Source: Cyclobacteriaceae bacterium (GTDB taxonomy: Bacteria > Bacteroidota > Bacteroidia > Cytophagales > Cyclobacteriaceae). Taken from it: DNA of 10,064 nucleotides. Shown in pieces: positions 1 to 7,362 of this stretch. Both the position numbers and the translations under genes were made by a program. Within the stretch, counting starts at the first letter, position 1. Each line of letters begins with the position of its first letter. A model generated the notes under the pieces. That model was given only the letters and a program-made list of their open reading frames with translations. It was not told the DNA's origin and did not search any database. Location: contig JANYKP010000206.1 of NCBI GenBank assembly GCA_025358195.1, positions 1 through 10,064 on the forward strand. Direction: 5' to 3'.

Positions 1-25
1 ACAGCGTAATCAACTACACACACAT

Positions 26-1096
26 ATGAGCGACAACAAAAGCGACAAAGGCGACAAAGGCGACAACAAGGAAAAGTTAGAAAAGTTAAAGGCTCTTCAA
101 CTAACCATCGACAAACTTGAGAAAACCTACGGGAAAGGCACAGTGATGAAACTGGACGATAAAAAGGTCATGGATGTACCGGCGATTTCCACTGGATCAT
201 TGGGACTGGATATCGCCTTGGGCATTGGGGGCATCCCCCGTGGTCGTGTGACTGAAATTTATGGACCGGAATCCTCTGGTAAAACCACCTTGACACTGCA
301 CATGATTGCCGAGGCACAAAAAAAAGGCGGGCTTGCAGCGTTCATTGACGCCGAGCATGCTTTTGATAAAGCCTATGCTGAAAAACTTGGCATTGATACA
401 GAGAATCTGTTGATCTCACAGCCTGATAACGGTGAGCAAGCCCTTGAAATCGCAGAACACCTTATTCGCTCTGGCGCCATTGATATCATCGTAATCGACT
501 CCGTTGCTGCCCTTGTCCCAAAGGCTGAACTGGAAGGTGAGATGGGGGAAAGCAAAATGGGTCTGCAGGCTAGATTGATGTCCCAGGCGTTGCGAAAGCT
601 TACCGGTACGATTAGTAAAACGGGCTGTGCCTGTATTTTCATCAACCAGTTGCGCGAGAAGATCGGCATCATGTTCGGCAACCCAGAAACCACCACGGGT
701 GGCAATGCGCTAAAGTTCTACGCTTCTGTCCGTCTGGATATCCGCCGAATTGGCCAGATCAAAGAAAGCAGTGACGACATCACGGGCAACCGCGTAAAAG
801 TAAAAGTGGTGAAAAACAAAGTAGCCCCTCCTTTCAAAGTTGTCGAGTTCGACATCATGTATGGCAGGGGGATTTCCAAGTCGGGTGAGATTGTCGACAT
901 CGGTGTTGAGCTGAATGTCATTCAGAAATCCGGCTCCTGGTTTTCCTACAACGGCAACAAGCTCGGCCAAGGACGTGATGCGGTTAAACAACTGATCGAA
1001 GACAATCCGGAACTGATGGAGGATTTGGAGAAAAAGATCAAGGAAAAACTTGTGGCACCGGAGGGTGCGAAGGTGCTGGAGGCTAAAGAGGACTAG
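26..1096 (+). CDS. recA: Recombinase A (RecA)
   Basis: ATP-dependent DNA strand-exchange protein of homologous recombination and repair; it forms filaments on single-stranded DNA in the cytoplasm and, in organisms with LexA, triggers its self-cleavage. The 356-residue product is close to the usual length of about 350. Visible motifs are the Walker A GPESSGKTT at residues 80-88, DAEHAFD near 108-114, the Walker B-like strand IIVIDSV at 154-160, and the DNA-binding loop 2 region from NQLREKIG (about 207) to GGNALKFY (about 232). The C-terminus is acidic and lysine-rich, as in the family. The N-terminus carries a short Asp/Lys/Gly repeat before the conserved core. The ATG is the first in-frame start seen; only 25 bases of upstream sequence are present, so the promoter lies outside the window. 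No Shine-Dalgarno sequence is visible. It is convergent with the downstream permease gene. Identification is certain. Confidence 0.98.
   Translation: MSDNKSDKGDKGDNKEKLEKLKALQLTIDKLEKTYGKGTVMKLDDKKVMDVPAISTGSLGLDIALGIGGIPRGRVTEIYGPESSGKTTLTLHMIAEAQKKGGLAAFIDAEHAFDKAYAEKLGIDTENLLISQPDNGEQALEIAEHLIRSGAIDIIVIDSVAALVPKAELEGEMGESKMGLQARLMSQALRKLTGTISKTGCACIFINQLREKIGIMFGNPETTTGGNALKFYASVRLDIRRIGQIKESSDDITGNRVKVKVVKNKVAPPFKVVEFDIMYGRGISKSGEIVDIGVELNVIQKSGSWFSYNGNKLGQGRDAVKQLIEDNPELMEDLEKKIKEKLVAPEGAKVLEAKED
42..68 (+). repeat. 9-bp tandem repeat in the recA N-terminal codons
   Basis: GCGACAAAG occurs twice head to tail (42-50 and 51-59), followed by a third, diverged copy GCGACAACA (60-68). The unit is in frame and encodes a repeating Asp-Lys-Gly pattern in the poorly conserved N-terminal tail of RecA. 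Gain or loss of a unit would keep the frame. Confidence 0.8.
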
Positions 1097-1116
1097 GATT
1101 ATAGGATTATAGGATT
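1094..1116 (+). repeat. 8-bp tandem repeat starting at the recA stop codon
   Basis: TAGGATTA is repeated at 1094-1101 and 1102-1109, with a third partial copy at 1110-1116. The first three bases are the recA stop codon TAG. It sits between the stop and the terminator hairpin. No function is evident; it looks like replication slippage in the 3' untranslated region. Confidence 0.8.
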
Positions 1117-1132
1117 TCCTGGTTCTTAATAG

Positions 1133-1164
1133 AAAAACGCCCTCGATTCATCAGGGCGTTTTTT
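1133..1164. terminator. Bidirectional intrinsic terminator between recA and the permease gene
   Basis: A perfect 11-bp inverted repeat (AAAAACGCCCT at 1133-1143, AGGGCGTTTTT at 1153-1163) encloses a 9-nt loop. The GC-rich core is flanked by A-tracts on the left and T-tracts on the right, so the RNA hairpin ends in a U-tract whichever strand is transcribed. It lies between convergent genes, 36 bp after the recA stop and 6 bp past the permease stop, and probably ends both transcripts. Confidence 0.93.
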
Positions 1165-1170
1165 ATTGTC

Positions 1171-2439
1171 TTATCCGTTTGATCTGATCGCGAGTACAGG
1201 ATCAAGCCTGGCTGCCACGGCCGCCGGGACAATGCCGGCGATCAACCCGATGACGGAAGAAACCCCTACACCAAGCACGATGTTTTTGATGCTCAGCACG
1301 ACCTCTAAACTCCCGAACGGAATGAATGTGAGCAAGAATACCAATAGAATACCCGTCAGCCCTCCGATCAAACTCAGGAACACAGCTTCGAATAGGAACT
1401 GAAACAAAATAAAATAGTTTTTCGCACCAAGTGATTTCTGGAGACCAATGATGCTGGTCCGCTCTTTCACTGACACGAACATGATGTTGGCGATGCCAAA
1501 CCCACCCACCAAAATTGAAAACCCGCCAATGATCCAGCCTGCAATCCCCACCACATCAAATAGTCCGCTGATCGCGTTGGCGATAGCTTCCGGCCGGTTG
1601 AACGCAAAACTATCTTTCTCGGTCGGCCGCAACCCTCTTCTTCCCCTCAGCAATCCTTTCATTTCATTTTCCAATTCAACGAGGCCCAGGTCAAAGCTAT
1701 TCCCTTTCACGCCAATGGTGGATTGCAATTCATTCCACATACCCGTTCCGGTCTGGTATAATTTCCGAAACGAATTGTATGGAATGATAACCGTGTAATC
1801 ATTGCTGGGTGTTCCCAGAAAACTTTGTCCCGCTCGTTTGATCACACCTATAACTTTATATCTTAAATTCTTGATTTTGACATCTTCCCCGATGGGGTTC
1901 CGGTCATTCGGAAAAAGCGATAGCGCTACTTCGTGACCCAGTATCACAACATTTCTTCCACCCTCCACTTCATCCGGGGTAAAGTACCGGCCATTGCTAA
2001 TGTTGATTTCAAAAATTTCATCGTAGCCTTCTCCTGCACCGCGAAGTCCGATCTGACCGATGCTGTTGCTTTTCTGCCGGATGGTTGTGTTGCCTTTAGC
2101 GGCGTATATCGCGATCGCGGTTTTGCTGCGCAAATTCGCATTCAAAAATTTATACTCATTCAAAGAAGGCGTGGGTCTTCGCCAGTATTCCCACCATTTG
2201 TAAGGACCATTGCCCTCCGGGGTAAAGGGCCACTTGCTAACATAAATCACTCCCGTTCCGAGAAAATCAAAACTCGACTTGATGTTTTTTTCCAGCGAAT
2301 CAACCAGTGTGAAAACCGCGATGATGGCAAATATCCCTACGGTGACCCCCAATAGGGAAAGAATAGTGCGAAGCACATTCGATTTCAGCGCTTTCCAGGC
2401 GAACAAAAAGCTCTCAGCGATCAGGCGGAGTACAAGCAT
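1171..2439 (-). CDS. MacB/FtsX-type ABC transporter permease
   Basis: Inner-membrane permease subunit of the MacB/LolC/FtsX family, which couples a cytoplasmic ATPase to a large periplasmic domain and acts in export or envelope processes; the substrate cannot be told. From the chosen start it is 422 residues. A hydrophobic helix at about 25-47 follows a short basic N-terminus. A long extracytoplasmic region (about 50-290) corresponds to the MacB periplasmic core domain. Three more helices lie at about 300-322, 343-374 and 384-408. The C-terminus has the family-typical RLDPVLAIRSNG. I chose the ATG at 2439 because family members begin close before this helix; an ATG at 2505 in the same frame would add 22 unusual residues. 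No ATPase gene is adjacent, so the partner must be encoded elsewhere. It shares the terminator at 1133-1164 with recA. Family is confident; the role is unknown. Confidence 0.88.
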   Translation of the reverse strand: MLVLRLIAESFLFAWKALKSNVLRTILSLLGVTVGIFAIIAVFTLVDSLEKNIKSSFDFLGTGVIYVSKWPFTPEGNGPYKWWEYWRRPTPSLNEYKFLNANLRSKTAIAIYAAKGNTTIRQKSNSIGQIGLRGAGEGYDEIFEINISNGRYFTPDEVEGGRNVVILGHEVALSLFPNDRNPIGEDVKIKNLRYKVIGVIKRAGQSFLGTPSNDYTVIIPYNSFRKLYQTGTGMWNELQSTIGVKGNSFDLGLVELENEMKGLLRGRRGLRPTEKDSFAFNRPEAIANAISGLFDVVGIAGWIIGGFSILVGGFGIANIMFVSVKERTSIIGLQKSLGAKNYFILFQFLFEAVFLSLIGGLTGILLVFLLTFIPFGSLEVVLSIKNIVLGVGVSSVIGLIAGIVPAAVAARLDPVLAIRSNG

Positions 2440-2668
2440 TGGGCAAATAAACGTGAAATAATCGATTTCGGTTGTGGCGAATCCATATAAAGGCTTCCAA
2501 TCCATTCTCGGTACCCGATATTGGCTATCACCGGACTTTGAGAGGTAATTTGATTTGGTCCCCGACCAGATTCGGCACGGACTCTGAGATTTTTCAAAAG
2601 ATTGTGAATAACTGCGATTTTAATACCGATGGATTAACAATAGGATTGTTCGATTTACGTCTGCAGGG
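2440..2668. other. Intergenic stretch, no gene recognised
   Basis: This is the upstream side of the divergent permease/queA gap. The bases up to 2505 could extend the permease reading frame by 22 codons, but that extension does not resemble the family. A small hairpin (TGGTC-CCC-GACCA, 2556-2568) is present. I searched for the minus-strand form of TAnnTTTG to find the permease promoter and found no good match. A plus-strand reading frame of 91 codons (2472-2747) resembles no known protein and overlaps the queA promoter, so it is not called. Confidence 0.5.
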
Positions 2669-2698
2669 TTGCATTTCATATCAGTTTCCTTATTTTTG
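2669..2698 (+). promoter_or_regulatory. Bacteroidota-type sigma-A promoter for queA
   Basis: TTG (2669-2671), a 19-bp spacer, then TATTTTTG (2691-2698) match the Bacteroidota housekeeping consensus TTG-N19-TAnnTTTG exactly. Transcription should begin near 2703-2706, which leaves a leader of about 165 nt before the queA ATG. No other gene lies in between on this strand. Confidence 0.75.
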
Positions 2699-2704
2699 CA
2701 CCTC

Positions 2705-2868
2705 ATTAAAAATCAGGCTCTATTCGACAAGGGGCCAAAGCCCGTAAGCTTATGAAATGTCCAATCGGTTTAATTACCCCGCTTCCTCCTTTTTTTTCCC
2801 TGACCTTCCATTTTTGCTTAAGGGCCCTTTCAAGAAAAACATTCTGACAGCTATAAACTTTTAAAGTA
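2705..2868 (+). promoter_or_regulatory. Long 5' leader of queA
   Basis: This is the stretch between the predicted start of transcription and the queA ATG. It holds a small possible hairpin (GGGC-CAAA-GCCC, within 2731-2743), a pyrimidine-rich run ending in eight T's (about 2776-2800) and the palindrome AAGGGCCCTT (about 2820-2829). I looked for preQ1 riboswitch features because queA belongs to the queuosine pathway, and did not recognise any. An ATG at 2752 opens a 31-codon frame ending at 2847, with no family resemblance. Its length is unusual for a queA leader, but a regulatory role is only a possibility. Confidence 0.35.
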
Positions 2869-3915
2869 ATGAAATTATCCGGATTTAAGTTTGACCTTCC
2901 CAACAACCTGATCGCACTACACCCGTCCGAAAATCGCGATGATTCACGGATGATGGTGATCCATAGGGATACTGGTAAGATTGAGCACAAAATCTTCAAA
3001 GACATTGTCAATTATTTTGATGAGGGAGATGTTTTTGTTGGAAACGACACGATGGTTTTTCCTGCCCGCCTTTATGGTCGTAAGGAAAAGACAGGCGCTA
3101 AGATTGAAGTATTTCTTCTGCGCGAGTTGAATGCAGAGATGCACTTATGGGATGTGTTGGTAGACCCCGCCCGGAAAATTCGTGTCGGCAACAAACTTTA
3201 TTTTGGTGATGGTGATCTTGTGGCGGAAGTTATTGATAATACCACCTCCCGCGGTCGTACGATACGCTTTCTTTTTGATGGCGATTCGGAAGCATTTGAT
3301 AAAATCGTCGAGACACTTGGTGAAACGCCTCTTCCAAAGTACATCAAAAGGAAAATTGAGCCTGCAGACAAAGAACGATTCCAGACGATTTACGCTAGGA
3401 AAAAGGGAGCGGTATCGGCACCCACGGCCGGCTTGCACTTTACGCGGCAGTTGATGAAAAGGATGCAGCTCAAAGGTATTGAAATGACGTACGTTACCCT
3501 GCACATTGGTCTGGGTACATTCAGGGCAGTGGACGTCGAGGACCTTACCAAACATAAAATGGATTCAGAAAATTTTATTGTGGGTCCCGATGCCGTAAAG
3601 GCTGTCAACAACGCGCTGGATAGTAAAAATAAAATCTGTGCAGTGGGCACTACCTCTATGCGCTCCCTTGAAACAGCAGTGTCAGCAAGCAATCGATTAA
3701 AAGAGCGGGAAGGCTGGACCGATAAGTTTATCTTTCCGCCCTATGATTTCAAGATCTGCAGCGCATTGGTCACTAATTTTCATCAGCCGGAGTCCACACT
3801 TTTAATGATGGCCTGTGCTTTTGGCGGCTACGACCTGACGATGCAGGCTTATCAGGTCGCAAAAAAGGAAAAATACAAGTTCCTCACCTATGGGGATGCG
3901 ATGCTGATTATTTAA
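2869..3915 (+). CDS. queA: S-adenosylmethionine:tRNA ribosyltransferase-isomerase (QueA)
   Basis: Cytoplasmic enzyme that transfers and isomerises the ribosyl part of S-adenosylmethionine onto preQ1 at tRNA position 34, giving epoxyqueuosine, the penultimate step of queuosine synthesis. The 348-residue length matches the family (about 340-355). Motifs in order: DLPNNLIALHPSENRDDSR (9-27), NDTMVFPARLYG (59-70), TGAKIEVFLLREL (75-87), APTAGLHFT (184-192), LHIGLGTF (211-218), HKMDSENF (229-236), GTTSMRSLE (260-268), TNFHQPESTLLMM (302-314) and the C-terminal YGDAMLI. All conserved blocks are present, so it should be active. It has its own promoter and leader upstream and a strong terminator downstream, so it is probably a single-gene unit. 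No other queuosine gene is in the window. Identification is certain. Confidence 0.97.
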   Translation: MKLSGFKFDLPNNLIALHPSENRDDSRMMVIHRDTGKIEHKIFKDIVNYFDEGDVFVGNDTMVFPARLYGRKEKTGAKIEVFLLRELNAEMHLWDVLVDPARKIRVGNKLYFGDGDLVAEVIDNTTSRGRTIRFLFDGDSEAFDKIVETLGETPLPKYIKRKIEPADKERFQTIYARKKGAVSAPTAGLHFTRQLMKRMQLKGIEMTYVTLHIGLGTFRAVDVEDLTKHKMDSENFIVGPDAVKAVNNALDSKNKICAVGTTSMRSLETAVSASNRLKEREGWTDKFIFPPYDFKICSALVTNFHQPESTLLMMACAFGGYDLTMQAYQVAKKEKYKFLTYGDAMLII

Positions 3916-3935
3916 CAATCAACCACCGTGATGTC

Positions 3936-3971
3936 AAAGCCCCGTAATTATTGCGGGGCTTTGTTATTTTT
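3936..3971 (+). terminator. Intrinsic terminator after queA
   Basis: Perfect 9-bp stem AAAGCCCCG (3936-3944) and CGGGGCTTT (3954-3962) with a 9-nt AT-rich loop, followed by GTTATTTTT. It starts 20 bp after the queA stop and ends 23 bp before the ispD start, so ispD needs either read-through or a promoter squeezed against the hairpin. Confidence 0.9.
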
Positions 3972-3994
3972 ACCGTTGGTATTAACAAATCTTA

Positions 3995-4741
3995 TTGAAC
4001 CCTCGCGAATACGCCCTTATCGTCGCCGGTGGCAAAGGCACTCGAATCAAGAACAGCTTGCCCAAACAGTTCATTGAATTGAATGGCATTCCGATTTTGA
4101 TTCATACGCTGCAGGCATTTTACCGGTACTCACCCACCCTGTCAATCGTATTGGTACTGGCGGAAGACGATTTTGAAACATGGAACTCACTGGTGGTCAG
4201 GCATCGTTTCACCAAACCTGTTATTCTCCAGAAAGGTGGAGAAACCCGTTTCCAATCGGTGCGAAATGGCCTCGCAAAAATAGACGGCGATGGTTTAGTG
4301 GCTATCCACGATGGCGTTCGTCCATTGGTAAGTGAAAATATCATTGCTGCTTCGTTCCAACTGGCGGCTGTTCAAAAGACTGCTGTAGCTGCCATCCGAC
4401 TTAAAGAATCCATTCGCATGACTGATAAGGACTCGCTATCGGATGATAGTTCAGACCGCAAGAAGGCCTCGCTGCCAGAGGGCATTGCTCGCAGGCAGGA
4501 TATTACTAAATCGATGAACCGTTCATTGTTTCGACTTATCCAAACGCCTCAGACCTTCGATGTGCAATTGATTAAGAAGGCTTACCAGATAAACGAAAGC
4601 CCTGGTCTTACGGACGACGCGAGCGTTGCCGAGCGCGCAGGACATATAATTTCATTGTTCGAGGGCAGCTATGAGAATATAAAAATCACAACACCGGAAG
4701 ACCTCATCGTTGCAGAGGCATTATTGCGCGCCAGGTCTTAA
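3995..4741 (+). CDS. ispD: 2-C-methyl-D-erythritol 4-phosphate cytidylyltransferase (IspD)
   Basis: Cytoplasmic enzyme of the MEP isoprenoid pathway that joins CTP and 2-C-methylerythritol 4-phosphate to give CDP-methylerythritol. The nucleotide-binding motif AGGKGTRIKNSLPKQF is at residues 11-26, GGETRFQSV at 81-89, DGVRPLVS at 106-113, QTPQTF at 183-188, DDASVAE at 207-213 and NIKITTPEDL at 228-237, all family hallmarks. The start is TTG: an in-frame TAA lies four codons upstream (3983-3985), and the conserved core begins within about six residues, so no ATG is available. The protein has 248 residues against about 230 usual; the excess sits in a polar, charged stretch at about 142-170, where relatives have a short loop. 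No clear promoter was found in the 79 bp after queA. No other MEP gene is adjacent. Identification is sure; the exact start is fairly sure. Confidence 0.95.
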   Translation: MNPREYALIVAGGKGTRIKNSLPKQFIELNGIPILIHTLQAFYRYSPTLSIVLVLAEDDFETWNSLVVRHRFTKPVILQKGGETRFQSVRNGLAKIDGDGLVAIHDGVRPLVSENIIAASFQLAAVQKTAVAAIRLKESIRMTDKDSLSDDSSDRKKASLPEGIARRQDITKSMNRSLFRLIQTPQTFDVQLIKKAYQINESPGLTDDASVAERAGHIISLFEGSYENIKITTPEDLIVAEALLRARS

Positions 4742-4761
4742 TGTAGAATTACTTCTACATT
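4740..4761. other. Small palindrome at the ispD stop
   Basis: AATGTAGAA (4740-4748) and TTCTACATT (4753-4761) form a perfect 9-bp stem with a 4-nt loop, beginning inside the ispD stop codon. It is AT-rich and has no T-tract behind it, so it is a weak terminator candidate at best; an operator or an mRNA-end-protecting hairpin are equally possible. Confidence 0.45.
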
Positions 4762-4777
4762 CAATTGTACGCTAATT

Positions 4778-4791
4778 CAGGATTGTCTTAA
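4778..4791 (+). repeat. 14-bp word shared with a second intergenic gap
   Basis: CAGGATTGTCTTAA is present here, upstream of ppsA, and again at 9583-9596, downstream of ettA, in the same orientation. Both copies are intergenic. The role is unknown and chance cannot be excluded. Confidence 0.5.
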
Positions 4792-4817
4792 AATCTCCGA
4801 AATCGATTGAAAAGGTC

Positions 4818-4849
4818 GTAGGAACAGTTTTTTATCTAAAACGTCCTAC
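4818..4849 (+). promoter_or_regulatory. Bulged hairpin upstream of ppsA
   Basis: GTAGGA (4818-4823) pairs with TCCTAC (4844-4849). The pairing continues inward through C4825-G4843 and G4827-C4842, then TTTT (4828-4831) with AAAA (4838-4841). This gives a 12-bp stem with two single bulged A's on the left arm and a 6-nt loop. It ends 21 bp before the ppsA ATG. It could act in the ppsA mRNA leader or as a protein-binding site in DNA. No TAnnTTTG promoter was found in this 129-bp gap, so where transcription starts is unknown. Confidence 0.45.
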
Positions 4850-4870
4850 TTCACTAAAACTACCTTTTCT

Positions 4871-7318
4871 ATGAAACCTTTGAAGAGCAAATTCACGCTT
4901 GAACTACATGATGTAACCCTTGAAAATCTAAACCTGGTAGGCGGAAAGAATGCTTCCCTGGGTGAAATGATCAGAAATCTTTCCAGCCTCGGCATCGCTA
5001 TTCCTCATGGGTTTGCCATCACGGCTGATGCGTATTGGGAATTTCTGAAATTCAATGACCTGGAGAAATCCATGCGTAAAATTATTGGGGAAATAGATAT
5101 TAAAAACCTGATCGCCTTGCGCAAGGGAGGATCTCAAGTACGTCAGCTGATCCGCAACGGAAAATTTCCACAGGAGTTGGAGGAAGAAATTATTGAACGT
5201 TATAAAAGCTTGTCACAGCGCTATGGGCAGGAAGCAACGGATGTTGCCGTCAGATCCAGTGCCACCGCCGAAGACCTACCTGATAACTCATTCGCCGGAC
5301 AACAGGAAACGTACCTGAATGTCCGCGGACCGGAAGGTATTTTGGAATCGGTAAGAAATTGTATTGCATCTCTCTTCACGGATCGTGCCATTTCATACCG
5401 TGAACATTTCAAATTTGATCACTTTGATATTGCACTTTCTGTATGCGTTCAGAAAATGGTGCGGTCGGATCTGGCAAGCTCGGGAGTTGCCTTTTCACTT
5501 GACACGGAGTCAGGCTTTAAACATGCCGTGATTATCAACGGCTCCTACGGGTTGGGCGAATTAATTGTACAAGGAGCCGTTTCACCGGACGAATTCATTG
5601 TCTTTAAGCCTACGCTGGAAAAAGGATTTGAATCCATCATCGAAAAAAATATTGGCAAAAAGGATCATAAAATGATTTACGGTGATGACCCCGGTGAACT
5701 GACGAAAATTGTAACTGTTCAAAAAGATCATCAGCAAAGATTCTGCCTGACCGATGAGCAGGTACTTGAACTGGCGCGTTGGGTGTGCATGATTGAAAAC
5801 TATTATTCGACTAAAAAGAACCATTGGTGCCCCATGGATGTAGAATGGGCTATTGATGGACTCACCAATCAACTTTTTATTGTCCAGGCGCGTCCTGAGA
5901 CCATTCATTCGCAACTCGAGGAAGGCAAGCTTGTCGAATACAACATCCTGGAACCCGTGCCCGAAAAACGTTTATTAAAAGGGATTGCAGTAGGAAGTAA
6001 GATTGGAACCGGCAAGGTAGTGATCATGTACTCGCTCGATGGCCGGGATGGTTCACATGATGGAATTGATTTCCAGCAAGGCGACGTATTGGTTACGGAG
6101 ATGACGGATCCTGATTGGGAGCCGATTATGAAAAAGGCATCTGCCATTGTAACCAACAAAGGAGGCCGTACATGCCACGCAGCGATTGTTGCACGCGAAC
6201 TGGGAGTGCCTGCTATTGTCGGTTCGGGCAATGGCACAGATTTGCTTCAAGATGGTCAGCGGATAACCGTTTCCTGCTGTGAAGGTGATGTTGGATATGT
6301 GTATGAGGGAGACATTGCTTTTCAAAAAGTAGAAACCAATTTGAATGAATTGCCGCAAGTTTCAACACCCATCATGCTTAATGTAGGGTCTCCGGAACTG
6401 GCATTCCGCTTTTCCAATATCCCCAATGCGGGCGTCGGATTGGCACGTGAGGAATTTATTATCAACACCTATGTACAGGCCCATCCATTGGCGTTGCTGC
6501 ACCATCGTGAACTAGGCGACAAGGTTCTTAGCGAGAAGATTGAACACCTGATTACAGGTTATGAATCGGAAGAAGCCTTTATTGTCCAAAAATTATCCTT
6601 TGGCATTGGAAAAATTGGTGCGGCGTTCTACCCCAACCCCGTTATCGTCCGGTTTTCTGATTTCAAGACCAATGAATATGCCAATCTATTAGGTGGCAGT
6701 TATTTTGAACCCAAAGAAGAAAACCCAATGATCGGTTGGCGGGGAGCTTCACGCTATTATTCAGAAAAATATCGTCGTGCCTTTGGTCTGGAATGCGAAG
6801 CTATCAAGCGTGTTCGTGAGAAAATGGGGTTGACCAATGTGGTGGTCATGATTCCCTTCTGTCGTACCGTGAATGAATTGTTGCGCGTGTACGAGGTGAT
6901 GAAAGCGTACGGACTGGAACGTGGAAAAAACGGATTGGAGGTTTATCTGATGGCAGAAATACCATCCAACATTATTATGGCAGAAGAATTTTCGGAGCAT
7001 ATTGACGGATTCTCCATCGGCTCCAACGACCTGACCCAACTTACCCTTGGACTTGATCGCGATTCTTCGCTGGTAGCGGAACTTTATGATGAACGAAATC
7101 CGGCCGTTAAACGACTCATCTCTAGTCTTATTAAAACGGCAAAAAGAAAAGGGGTTAAAGTTGGTATCTGCGGTCAAGGGCCGTCCGATTTTCCTGACTT
7201 CGCAGCTTTTCTCGTTGATGAAGGCATCGACAGTATTTCGGTTACACCGGATTCGGTTCTTAAAACCATTCAAACCCTTGCGGCCCACCGCCCGGTTAGG
7301 GAGTTGGTGGAATCATAA
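4871..7318 (+). CDS. ppsA: Phosphoenolpyruvate synthase (pyruvate, water dikinase)
   Basis: Makes phosphoenolpyruvate from pyruvate with ATP and water, releasing AMP and phosphate; the entry step of gluconeogenesis from pyruvate, in the cytoplasm. The 815 residues compare with about 790 in E. coli. The N-terminal ATP-binding domain begins with LVGGKNASLGEM (22-33) and has RSSATAEDLPDNSFAGQQET (128-147) and VQARPET (338-344). The central phosphohistidine domain has GGRTCHAAIVARELGVPAIVG (431-451) with phospho-accepting His436. The C-terminal PEP-binding barrel has GVGLAREEF (521-529), WRGASRYY (623-630), EIPSNI (696-701), SIGSNDLTQLTLGLDRDS (715-732) and GICGQGPSD (765-773) with catalytic Cys767. 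This single-chain order and the water-dikinase motifs separate it from pyruvate phosphate dikinase. The ATG starts shortly before the first conserved block. It appears to be its own unit, convergent with the DUF2795 gene. Identification is confident. Confidence 0.96.
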   Translation: MKPLKSKFTLELHDVTLENLNLVGGKNASLGEMIRNLSSLGIAIPHGFAITADAYWEFLKFNDLEKSMRKIIGEIDIKNLIALRKGGSQVRQLIRNGKFPQELEEEIIERYKSLSQRYGQEATDVAVRSSATAEDLPDNSFAGQQETYLNVRGPEGILESVRNCIASLFTDRAISYREHFKFDHFDIALSVCVQKMVRSDLASSGVAFSLDTESGFKHAVIINGSYGLGELIVQGAVSPDEFIVFKPTLEKGFESIIEKNIGKKDHKMIYGDDPGELTKIVTVQKDHQQRFCLTDEQVLELARWVCMIENYYSTKKNHWCPMDVEWAIDGLTNQLFIVQARPETIHSQLEEGKLVEYNILEPVPEKRLLKGIAVGSKIGTGKVVIMYSLDGRDGSHDGIDFQQGDVLVTEMTDPDWEPIMKKASAIVTNKGGRTCHAAIVARELGVPAIVGSGNGTDLLQDGQRITVSCCEGDVGYVYEGDIAFQKVETNLNELPQVSTPIMLNVGSPELAFRFSNIPNAGVGLAREEFIINTYVQAHPLALLHHRELGDKVLSEKIEHLITGYESEEAFIVQKLSFGIGKIGAAFYPNPVIVRFSDFKTNEYANLLGGSYFEPKEENPMIGWRGASRYYSEKYRRAFGLECEAIKRVREKMGLTNVVVMIPFCRTVNELLRVYEVMKAYGLERGKNGLEVYLMAEIPSNIIMAEEFSEHIDGFSIGSNDLTQLTLGLDRDSSLVAELYDERNPAVKRLISSLIKTAKRKGVKVGICGQGPSDFPDFAAFLVDEGIDSISVTPDSVLKTIQTLAAHRPVRELVES

Positions 7319-7362
7319 ACCCCGGCCCTCTGGAGGAGAGTGGGAGCCTCAATCCGTCACGC

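Noticed and set aside
2440..2505. 22-codon N-terminal extension of the permease from the ATG at 2505
   Set aside because: The added residues do not look like the family, which starts just before the first membrane helix; the ATG at 2439 fits better.
2472..2747. 91-codon plus-strand reading frame upstream of queA
   Set aside because: No family resemblance, unlikely composition, and it overlaps both the permease 5' end and the queA promoter.
2752..2847. 31-codon upstream reading frame in the queA leader
   Set aside because: No initiation signal and no recognisable peptide; its T- and C-rich composition is that of the leader itself.
2705..2868. preQ1 riboswitch in front of queA
   Set aside because: I looked for the C-rich loop and the A-rich tail pseudoknot of the known class I form and could not find them; kept only as an undefined leader.
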